From Sulfuricella sp. (GTDB lineage Bacteria > Pseudomonadota > Gammaproteobacteria > Burkholderiales > Sulfuricellaceae), in NCBI GenBank assembly GCA_018336195.1, contig JAGXQV010000088.1, forward strand, positions 1 to 40,400: DNA of 40,400 nt. Reading direction: 5' to 3'. Position numbers and translations under genes: made by a program. Numbering within the stretch: the stretch's first letter is position 1; every line of letters starts with the position of its first letter. Under the pieces are notes generated by a model. The model made no database searches. It was given only the letters and a program-made list of their open reading frames with translations, and was not told the DNA's origin. Of the stretch, positions 1-6,285 are shown piece by piece.

Positions 1-505
1 TGCCGCCCAAGCACTGCGGCGGCGCGCCATGCCGCTGCTACTGCGGCATCGGCGCATCGGTTTTTATCTGGCCACCGGCGAAGAAATGGATTTGCTGCCC
101 CTGCTCAATCAGGCGGCATGGGCCGGTAAAACCTGTTGTGTCCCGGTGGTGCCGCCGCGCTTCGAGCGCCGCCTGAGTTTCAGTTCCCTCACCCCGCGAC
201 CGCGCTGGTACCTCAATCGTTTCGGCATCCATGAACACTGGTCGCCGCGTCCCCTGCGCGCCTGGCAACTCGACCTGTTATTCGTGCCGCTGGTCGGTTT
301 CGACGAAGAAGGTTACCGCCTGGGAATGGGGGGAGGATTTTACGATGCCAGTCTGGCCTACCTGAATCGCCGCAAGACGTGGCGCAAACCCTATCTGGTG
401 GGGATTGGCTACGAATGCCAGAAAGTCGTGGCAGTCCCGCGCGAGCCGTGGGACATTCGCCTTGATGCCGCACTCACCGAGCGGGCGCTATATCGATTCA
501 GGTAA
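1..505 (+). CDS. 5-formyltetrahydrofolate cyclo-ligase, 5' end missing
   Basis: This enzyme of the YgfA/MTHFS family converts 5-formyl-THF to 5,10-methenyl-THF using ATP, salvaging folate in the cytoplasm. The frame is open from base 2 with no stop, so the true start lies left of the window; the ATG at 29 is internal, because residues before it (AAQALRRRA) continue the family's N-terminal helix. The visible part has the early strand RIGFYLATGEEMDLLPLL typical of the substrate-binding region, and the glycine-rich ATP/Mg site LGMGGGFYD about two thirds of the way along. It ends in the usual DIRLDAALTE region. The 3' end overlaps a small minus-strand ORF by 8 bases. Family identity is secure; only the length is unknown. 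Confidence 0.93.
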   Translation, partial: AAQALRRRAMPLLLRHRRIGFYLATGEEMDLLPLLNQAAWAGKTCCVPVVPPRFERRLSFSSLTPRPRWYLNRFGIHEHWSPRPLRAWQLDLLFVPLVGFDEEGYRLGMGGGFYDASLAYLNRRKTWRKPYLVGIGYECQKVVAVPREPWDIRLDAALTERALYRFR

Positions 506-845
506 ACAGCGAATATTGCAGCGGCTCCCTGCCGCTGGCCAACAGATCCTCCAGCGCCGCGCGCGCGCCATCGGTAATGCCGTGACGCTTGCTCATTTCC
601 TGGAGCTTACGGACCGCCTCGTCAAACGGGCAGTCGCTGTCCATCCAGTCGGCCACCAGTTGCCGGGTGCTGATCCGCGTCAGTTTCAGAAGGCTGGGCT
701 GGATGCGCACCAAGTGCACATGGCTGGCGCTGCGCCGGGCGATGATTGCGAGCCGGCTTTGCCGATCCATCAGTACCTGCCCCTTCAAAAGGGGGACATC
801 CGGCACGATGAAGTCGATGGTGTGCGTGTCTAGGTGGTCTCTCAT
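498..845 (-). CDS. small protein of unknown function
   Basis: A 115-residue ORF facing the cyclo-ligase gene and overlapping its last 8 bases. I do not recognise the family. The product is soluble, with no signal peptide or membrane segment, and mixes short hydrophobic strands at the start (TIDFIVPDVPLL) with charged helices later (DEAVRKLQEMSKRHG). A GGAA lies about 9 bases before the ATG. The composition of the translation is normal for a real protein, and it fills an otherwise empty stretch, but no motif gives a role. A longer plus-strand ORF over the same bases looks like a shadow (Ala/Pro/Gln-rich, no domain). Existence is moderately likely. Confidence 0.45.
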   Translation of the reverse strand: MRDHLDTHTIDFIVPDVPLLKGQVLMDRQSRLAIIARRSASHVHLVRIQPSLLKLTRISTRQLVADWMDSDCPFDEAVRKLQEMSKRHGITDGARAALEDLLASGREPLQYSLFT

Positions 846-980
846 ACTTCAATTCCGAATCGCTCATTGGGCTAGCCGAACCCCGGCATTGTTCCTCAAG
901 CGCGGGATTGGCGCAATAATCTGCCTAACGAAATTCCCGCCGCATGGCGTGCCAAGTGCCCAACTTTTTTCCGAAGCAAG

Positions 981-1009
981 TGTAAATACGAAATATGTTG
1001 CTATATTAT
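981..1009 (+). promoter_or_regulatory. possible promoter of ccdAB
   Basis: An AT-rich patch directly before the antitoxin contains overlapping -10-like hexamers TATATT (1002-1007) and TATTAT (1004-1009), with no good -35. Toxin-antitoxin pairs usually repress their own promoter, so an operator may overlap here, but no clear dyad is visible. Confidence 0.3.
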
Positions 1010-1042
1010 GCGCATGATCTCCCAATATTTTAGGGGTAAGCC

Positions 1043-1282
1043 ATGCTACCTACCGTTGCACCCGCCAAAAAGGCCACCAACATAACGCTCTCGACCGACG
1101 TGTTGACCGAAGCAAAAGCCTTGGGCATCAATATTTCCCAAGTCTGCGACCAGTTTCTGCGCGAACTGGTGCGCGGCGAACGCGAGCGGCGCTGGAAACA
1201 GGAACACGCCGACTTCATCGCGGCCTATAACCAGACAGTGGAGGCGGAAGGATTGCCGCTGGAACAATGGCGGGCGTTCTGA
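1043..1282 (+). CDS. ccdA: CcdA-type antitoxin
   Basis: A 79-residue antitoxin of the CcdA family. The N-terminal half (KATNITLSTDVLTEAKALGINIS) is the ribbon-helix-helix DNA-binding part, which in this family also represses the operon. The acidic, Trp-containing tail (QTVEAEGLPLEQWRAF) matches the disordered CcdA segment that wraps the toxin; the family's tails typically end in WRxF, as here. The ATG at 1043 has AGGGG 8 bases upstream. The toxin gene starts one base after the stop, so translation is almost certainly coupled. Its placement between folate and EVE genes suggests a chromosomal insertion rather than plasmid maintenance. Confidence 0.9.
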   Translation: MLPTVAPAKKATNITLSTDVLTEAKALGINISQVCDQFLRELVRGERERRWKQEHADFIAAYNQTVEAEGLPLEQWRAF

Positions 1283-1283
1283 G

Positions 1284-1601
1284 ATGGCGCGCTTCGACGT
1301 GTACCGCAACACCGGCCCCTACGCCACCGAAATCCCCTACCTGCTGGATGTGCAAAGCGACCTGCTCGATGGCCTGGAAACTCGCGTCGTCGTGCCGCTG
1401 CGACGGCGCGACCGTTTTCCGGTTGCCCATCTTCCCGTCAATCTCACCCCGACCTTCGATGTGGAGGGCGTGGAGTGCATACTGGAAACACCCAAGCTCG
1501 CCGCCGTGCCGCTCCGGCTGTTGAAAGCACCGGTCGCCTCGCTGGCCGTCAAGCAATCGGAGATCGTGGCGGCACTGGACTTCCTGTTTCAGGGGTTTTG
1601 A
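1284..1601 (+). CDS. ccdB: CcdB-type toxin
   Basis: A 105-residue protein with the whole CcdB fold signature: the opening strand ARFDVYRN, LLDVQSDLLDGLETRVVVPL, the mid region RFPVAHLPVNLTP, and the closing helix SEIVAALDFLFQGF. In CcdB of plasmid F the C-terminal helix inserts into DNA gyrase GyrA and poisons it; the terminal aromatic-Gly-Phe residues important there are present (the protein ends in QGF). Full length for the family. It follows the antitoxin by one base. Activity cannot be judged from sequence, but no truncation or frameshift is visible. Confidence 0.9.
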   Translation: MARFDVYRNTGPYATEIPYLLDVQSDLLDGLETRVVVPLRRRDRFPVAHLPVNLTPTFDVEGVECILETPKLAAVPLRLLKAPVASLAVKQSEIVAALDFLFQGF

Positions 1602-1698
1602 TAAAACGTCTTGCCGGCACATGCGTTGTTGCTGCCGGTTCTTGATGGGACGGCGACTGCATCGTGCAGAGTATCTGGAATTAACGAAAGGAATCAAA

Positions 1699-2154
1699 AT
1701 GCGTTACTGGCTGATGAAATCCGAACCCGGCGATGTCAGTGTCGACGATCTGGCGGGTCTGCCCGACCAGACCGTGGCGTGGTACGGGGTACGCAATTAC
1801 CAGGCACGCAACTTCATGCGCGACCAGATGCGGGTGGGCGACGGGGTGTTCTTTTACCATTCGAATTGCGCGGAGCCGGGGATAGTCGGGATCGCCGAGG
1901 TCAGCAAGCTGGCTTATCCCGATCAGACCCAGTTCGACCCGCACAGCCATTATTTCGATCCCAAAGCCACTCCCCAGGTGCCACGCTGGTTCAACGTCGA
2001 GGTGAAGCTGGTGCGCAAGACCCGCCTGGTGAGCATCAAGGAGTTGCGGACCTACCCGCAACTGGAGCGGATGCGCATTCTGCAAAAGGGCAACCGCCTG
2101 TCGATCACGCCGCTCGACCCGCGCGAGTTGGAATTTGTCATGGCATTGCTCTAG
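1699..2154 (+). CDS. EVE domain-containing protein
   Basis: A 151-residue single-domain EVE (PUA-like) protein related to thymocyte nuclear protein 1. The start MRYWLMKSEP is the family hallmark, followed by DDL, a conserved WYGVRNYQARNFMR stretch and GDGVFFYHSN. EVE domains bind modified bases in nucleic acid; the bacterial single-domain proteins have no settled cellular role. The ATG at 1699 is chosen because it begins the conserved motif and has GAAAGGA upstream; an in-frame ATG at 1621 would add 26 Cys/Arg-rich residues not seen in the family. In related bacteria this gene is often near zapA and the cyclo-ligase gene, so ccdAB appears to interrupt an old neighbourhood. Confidence 0.9.
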   Translation: MRYWLMKSEPGDVSVDDLAGLPDQTVAWYGVRNYQARNFMRDQMRVGDGVFFYHSNCAEPGIVGIAEVSKLAYPDQTQFDPHSHYFDPKATPQVPRWFNVEVKLVRKTRLVSIKELRTYPQLERMRILQKGNRLSITPLDPRELEFVMALL

Positions 2155-2168
2155 GTCTTATATAAGAC
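2155..2168. promoter_or_regulatory. perfect 14-bp palindrome before the permease gene
   Basis: GTCTTATATAAGAC reads the same on both strands and lies immediately after the EVE stop codon. A -10-like TACAAT follows at 2175-2180, so the palindrome would cover the -35 region of a promoter for the permease gene. It could be an operator. No T-run follows, which argues against a terminator. Confidence 0.35.
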
Positions 2169-2207
2169 TGGCGGTACAATCCTCTTTCCTACTGTTTGGG
2201 AATGCTC

Positions 2208-2999
2208 ATGGAATTCTGGTTGCTTTATCTCGGTACCGGCGCGTTTGCCGGTTTTCTTGCGGGCCTGCTGGGGGTTGGCGGCGGGCTGGTGATCGTTCCG
2301 GCGCTGGTGTTTATTTTTACCGCCCAGGGATTTCCTGCCGCACACATCATGCATTTCGCGCTCGGTACTTCGCTGGCCAGCATCATGTTCACCTCGGTTT
2401 CCAGCCTGCGCGCCCATCACGCCCACGGCGCGGTGGAATGGCGGGTGGTGCGCGGCATTTCGCCGGGCATCGTGGCCGGCACCTTGCTGGGAACCCTGGT
2501 GGCGGCGCAGCTTTCCACCCATTTCCTGAAGGTGTTTTTCATCGTATTCATCTACTACGTGGCGGCGCAGATGCTGCTCAACATCAAGCCCAAGCCGTCG
2601 CGGCAGATTCCCGGCTTGGCGGGGCTGTTCGGCGTGGGCGGGGTGATCGGCGGGGTGTCCAGCCTGGTGGGGATCGGCGGGGGGACGCTGTCGGTGCCTT
2701 TCATGACTTGGTGCAACATCAAGATGCATCAGGCCATCGGCACGTCCGCCGCCATCGGTTTCCCGATTGCCGCCGCCGGGGCGCTGGGGTTCATCCTCAA
2801 CGGTCTGGGCGTCGCGGGATTGCCGGCTTATTCGTGGGGATTCGTTGCCCTGCCGGCGCTGGCCGGTCTGGTGGTGGCGAGCGTTTTGACCGCGCCGTTC
2901 GGCGCGCGGGCCGCGCATCGTCTGCCGGTTGCCAAGCTCAAGAAAATCTTTGCTGCGCTGCTGCTGGTGCTGGGAACACGGATGTTGGTAAGTCTTTAG
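2208..2999 (+). CDS. TauE/SafE family sulfite/anion exporter
   Basis: A polytopic inner-membrane permease of about 263 residues. It shows the two related halves typical of TauE/SafE proteins, each opening with a glycine-rich motif: FLAGLLGVGGGLVIVPAL near the N-terminus and GVSSLVGIGGGTLSVPF in the middle. Around eight hydrophobic segments can be seen. Family members export sulfite, sulfoacetate or other small organic anions; the substrate here cannot be told. The ATG at 2208 is preferred over TTG 2196 and ATG 2202 because GGGA at 2198-2201 then sits 6 bases upstream. It is the last plus-strand gene before the minus-strand signalling operon. Confidence 0.88.
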   Translation: MEFWLLYLGTGAFAGFLAGLLGVGGGLVIVPALVFIFTAQGFPAAHIMHFALGTSLASIMFTSVSSLRAHHAHGAVEWRVVRGISPGIVAGTLLGTLVAAQLSTHFLKVFFIVFIYYVAAQMLLNIKPKPSRQIPGLAGLFGVGGVIGGVSSLVGIGGGTLSVPFMTWCNIKMHQAIGTSAAIGFPIAAAGALGFILNGLGVAGLPAYSWGFVALPALAGLVVASVLTAPFGARAAHRLPVAKLKKIFAALLLVLGTRMLVSL

Positions 3000-3004
3000 G
3001 ACTG

Positions 3005-3084
3005 AGGACTGAGTGTTTTGTGTCGCCGCGCGACGATCTGTTGCGATGCGCCGCGTAGCGGCGCGAGCCTCCGCACTCAGTCCT
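3005..3084. repeat. palindromic intergenic element
   Basis: Outer arms AGGACTGAGTG (3005-3015) and CACTCAGTCCT (3074-3084) are perfectly complementary, and an inner hairpin GCGCCGC-GTA-GCGGCGC lies at 3048-3064. Directly before the left arm, GGACTGA occurs once more, so the end is partly duplicated. The element fills the gap between two convergent genes and could stop transcription from both sides. Confidence 0.6.
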
Positions 3085-3089
3085 GGCCC

Positions 3090-3986
3090 TTAGCCCCAGG
3101 CTTTCTTCCGTTCCGCCTTGTTGCGGTACATCAGGGTATCGGCCTTGGCGAGAGAGTCTTCGAGGGAGCAATGGTTGTCGGGAATGCATTCGACCACCCC
3201 GATGCTGATCGACAAACGGTAAGGCTTGCCGCTGTGGGCGTTGAAGGCGGCGATGTTGTCCTCGAAGCGTTTGGCGATTTGTTCGGCGCTGCTGGCGGCA
3301 GGTTCGACGGCGATGATGGCGAATTCGTCGCCGCCCATGCGGGCGATGATGTCCGAGCCGCGGAAAGTGTCCTTGAGCAGGCGGGCGGCCTGGATGAGCG
3401 CTTGGTCGCCCTCCTTGTGGCCCCAGGTGTCGTTGATGTGTTTCATGCCGTCGAGATCGGCAAAAATCAGGTAAAAGGCGCTCTGCTTGCGCCGCGACAA
3501 CCGCAGTTGATGTTCGGCGAGGGTCAGGAAGCCGCGCCGGTTGTACAAGCCGGTGAGATCGTCGATCAGCGAGAGGATACGCAACGCCGCCTGCATGCGG
3601 TGGCGTTCGATGGCGTAGCGAATGGCGCGGATCAACAAGTGGCCGGTGATTTCGCCTTTTATCAGGTAATCCTGAGCGCCGGCGCGTACCGCCTGCAAGC
3701 CGAGGTTGACGTCGTCCATGCCGGTGAGGATGACTATCGGTATTTCGGGCGCGGCGGCTTCGGTCTTTTCCACGGTTTCCAGGCCGTGGCTGTCGGGCAG
3801 TGAGAGATCGAGCAAAATCAGGTCGTGTTCGTCGCGGCCAAGTATCTCCAGCGCCGCCTTCAGACAGTCGGCATGATCCAGGGTGAGATGCCGGTCTCCC
3901 GCATCGCGCAGGGTTTCCTGGATGAGGCGGACGTCGCCGGGGTTGTCTTCCACCAGCAGGACGCGGATGTCTTCCTCAGGCTTCAT
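3090..3986 (-). CDS. response regulator with diguanylate cyclase (REC-GGDEF)
   Basis: 298 residues in two domains. The receiver (about 6-125) has the acidic pair in VEDN, phosphoacceptor D60 in LILLDLSLPDS, and the late Lys in DYLIKGE. The GGDEF domain (about 138-290) has an intact catalytic motif GGDEF at 218-222 and an intact product-inhibition I-site RGSD at 209-212, so it should make c-di-GMP from GTP under feedback control. The gene is last in a six-gene operon; its ATG overlaps the stop of the single-receiver gene before it by 4 bases, so it is probably an output of the kinase at 4435-6285. The protein is cytosolic with no membrane segment. Confidence 0.93.
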   Translation of the reverse strand: MKPEEDIRVLLVEDNPGDVRLIQETLRDAGDRHLTLDHADCLKAALEILGRDEHDLILLDLSLPDSHGLETVEKTEAAAPEIPIVILTGMDDVNLGLQAVRAGAQDYLIKGEITGHLLIRAIRYAIERHRMQAALRILSLIDDLTGLYNRRGFLTLAEHQLRLSRRKQSAFYLIFADLDGMKHINDTWGHKEGDQALIQAARLLKDTFRGSDIIARMGGDEFAIIAVEPAASSAEQIAKRFEDNIAAFNAHSGKPYRLSISIGVVECIPDNHCSLEDSLAKADTLMYRNKAERKKAWG

Positions 3987-4438
3987 TGATCGCCGCTTTT
4001 AGGTAGTTTGACGACGGTGAGCCAGAAACCCTCGATGGATTTGACGATTTCCATGAATTCCTCCAGTTCCACGGGCTTGGTAATGTAGCAGTTGGCGTGC
4101 AGCCCGTAGGCTTGGAGGATATCCTTTTCCGCCGCCGAGGTGGTGAGAACCACTACCGGAAGGCGTTTCAGGTTGTCGTCGGTCTTGATCTGGCGCAGTA
4201 CTTCGCGGCCATCCATCTTGGGCATGTTGAGGTCGAGCAGGACGATGTCGGGCAGCGTCAGGGAGGCGTATTCACCTTCCTGACGCAGCATTTTCATGGC
4301 TTCCAGCCCGTCGTTGGCCACCCGCAGATTGATGGCGATCTTGCCTTCCTTGAGGGCTTCGCGGGTGAGCCGCACGTCGCCGGGATTATCTTCCACCAGC
4401 AGCACGTCGACGGCATGAATCAGTTGGTCGTGGGTCAT
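3983..4438 (-). CDS. single-domain response regulator (Rcp1-like)
   Basis: A 151-residue stand-alone receiver. The acidic patch VEDN (16-19), phosphoacceptor D69 in VLLDLNMPKMDG, the TTSA switch residues, and Lys in CYITKPVE are all present. The long loop before the phosphoacceptor (EGEYASLTLPD) and the extended C-terminal helix (EFMEIVKSIEGFWL) match the Rcp1/phytochrome-type receiver group. It has no output domain, so it must act through protein contacts or phosphotransfer. It overlaps its neighbours by 4 bases on each side, sitting between a kinase and a REC-GGDEF gene. It is clearly a paralogue of the receiver at 8726-9175. Confidence 0.93.
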   Translation of the reverse strand: MTHDQLIHAVDVLLVEDNPGDVRLTREALKEGKIAINLRVANDGLEAMKMLRQEGEYASLTLPDIVLLDLNMPKMDGREVLRQIKTDDNLKRLPVVVLTTSAAEKDILQAYGLHANCYITKPVELEEFMEIVKSIEGFWLTVVKLPKSGDQ

Positions 4439-6285
4439 GATTTATTCTCCAGGGTTTCCGGCATTGTAAAGTAGAAAGTCGATCCGCTACCGGGGGCGGA
4501 CACTACCCAGATGTGGCCGTTATGACGTTCGACGATGCGTTTGCAGATCGCCAGGCCGATGCCGTTGCCGGCGTATTTTTCGCGGCTGTGCAAGCGTTTG
4601 AAAATCAGGAAAATCGCTTCGAAATATTCCGGTGCGATGCCGATGCCGTTGTCGCTCACCGTAAATACCCATTGCTGGCCTTCGTGGCGGGCGCCGACGT
4701 GGATGGTCGGCGCTTCGTCGCGGTGGAACTTGATGGCGTTGGAGAGCAGATTTTGGAATAGCTGGCCGAGCTGGCTGTGGCTGGCCGGCAGGGTGGGTAG
4801 GAGATCCTGGCTGATGACGGCGTGGCTTTCCGCGATGAGAGGCCTGAGGTTCATCAGCACTTCGGCGAGCACTTCGTTGCAGTCGGTCTGTTCGAATCCG
4901 CTGGTGTCGATGCCGACCAGCGAATAGGCGAGCATGTCGTTGATAAGGCGCTGCATGCGGGTGACGCCCTCGACGGCATAACCGATGAAATCGCGGGCAT
5001 CCTGATCGAGCCGGTCGCGGTAGCGGCGCTCCAGCAATTGCACGTAGCTCGCCACCATGCGCAGCGGCTCCTGAAGATCGTGCGAGGCGATGTAGGCGAA
5101 TTGTTCGAGGTCGGCGTTGGAACGCGACAGGTCTTCCAGGGTTTCCTTGAGGGCGGCTTCGGCGATGCGGTGCTGCTCGACTTCCCGTTCCAGCGAGCGC
5201 GCGGTTTCGCTGAGTGCGCCAGTGCGTTCGGCAACCCGTTCTTCCAGGTTGGCGTTGGCGCCGTGCAGGGCTGCTTTTTCGAGTTCGTGGCGCGCCAGGT
5301 TGAAACCCATTTGCTGCTGTCGCCACAACAAGATGACAGCGAATGCGGCGGTGCCGATCAGCAGGGCGGCGATAGCCGTCACCATCACGGCGCGGTCGTG
5401 GAGCGGGGCGTCGACTTCGGCGCGGTCGATCTTGGAAACCATGAACCACGGCGAATCCGGGACCTTGCGCAGCGCCGCCAGCACCTCCTCGCCCCGGTAG
5501 TCGCGCCCCTGAAAGACGCCCTCCTGGCCGAGCGCCGCCTGCACCGCCGGGCTGTCCAGGCGGGTGAGGGGCTGGCTCAATAACAGGGCGCTACCCTTGC
5601 GGTGGCGCAATTCGTTGAGGAACAGCGCATCCGCACCTTCGCGGCGGATCAGTTCGGTTTCCGCCGAAGGGCTGGGGGTCGGCCAAGTCTGCACCAGCGG
5701 GTAGAGGAAAGTACGCGGGTCGATGACGAAGCCCAGTACCCCGATTACCCGGTCATTTGCCAGCAGCGGCACGAACAGGCTGAGATGTATCCCTTCCGAC
5801 GCGCTGGTGGTATGGAAATCGAGGGACTGCACCCGTGCGCTGCGAATCGCCTGGTGCACGGCGGGTTGGGTGGCGGTGCAGGGCGCGGCGCGCTCCGGGT
5901 GGGAGGAAAGGCGCAGTTGGCCGTCTTGGTCGAAGAGGAAAATACAACTGTAATGGCGGGCGTGGCGCGGAGCGTTCATCCAGGCGAGCAGCGCGCGGCG
6001 TTCGGTTTCGTCGCGGCCGCCGCTGTCCAGCCAGCGCTGGGCGTGGCTGACGATGAACGAGGTGGTCAGGATGGATTCCGCCTCGGCCAGCCGTTCGGCG
6101 CGCCATGCCGCAATCTGGCGGGATTTCAGGTTGGCGATGGCGGTTAGCTCATTGAGTTTTTCCTGGCGGATATTGTCGCGCTGCTTCACGAAATAAAAAT
6201 AGCCGGCTCCTCCGATGCCTATCGTCAAGAGCAGGAAAACCGCTACCAATCGCCAGGGCAGCGAATTGCCGGGAGCGTTTGCCAT
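4435..6285 (-). CDS. membrane sensor histidine kinase
   Basis: 616 residues. A transmembrane helix (about 13-33) is followed by a periplasmic sensor of some 265 residues that resembles a double Cache (dCACHE) domain, a second helix (about 299-321), a coiled-coil linker (about 330-395), and a kinase core. The phosphoacceptor is H402 in SHDLQEPLRM; the N box is QNLLSNAIKF (511-520), the G1 box SDNGIGI (544-550), and the G2 box GNGIGL (573-578). All catalytic motifs look intact. The HDLQEPLR variant of the H box is the type paired with Rcp1-like receivers, matching its neighbour. Its start shares one base with the upstream stop (TAATG). The signal it senses is unknown. Confidence 0.93.
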   Translation of the reverse strand: MANAPGNSLPWRLVAVFLLLTIGIGGAGYFYFVKQRDNIRQEKLNELTAIANLKSRQIAAWRAERLAEAESILTTSFIVSHAQRWLDSGGRDETERRALLAWMNAPRHARHYSCIFLFDQDGQLRLSSHPERAAPCTATQPAVHQAIRSARVQSLDFHTTSASEGIHLSLFVPLLANDRVIGVLGFVIDPRTFLYPLVQTWPTPSPSAETELIRREGADALFLNELRHRKGSALLLSQPLTRLDSPAVQAALGQEGVFQGRDYRGEEVLAALRKVPDSPWFMVSKIDRAEVDAPLHDRAVMVTAIAALLIGTAAFAVILLWRQQQMGFNLARHELEKAALHGANANLEERVAERTGALSETARSLEREVEQHRIAEAALKETLEDLSRSNADLEQFAYIASHDLQEPLRMVASYVQLLERRYRDRLDQDARDFIGYAVEGVTRMQRLINDMLAYSLVGIDTSGFEQTDCNEVLAEVLMNLRPLIAESHAVISQDLLPTLPASHSQLGQLFQNLLSNAIKFHRDEAPTIHVGARHEGQQWVFTVSDNGIGIAPEYFEAIFLIFKRLHSREKYAGNGIGLAICKRIVERHNGHIWVVSAPGSGSTFYFTMPETLENKS

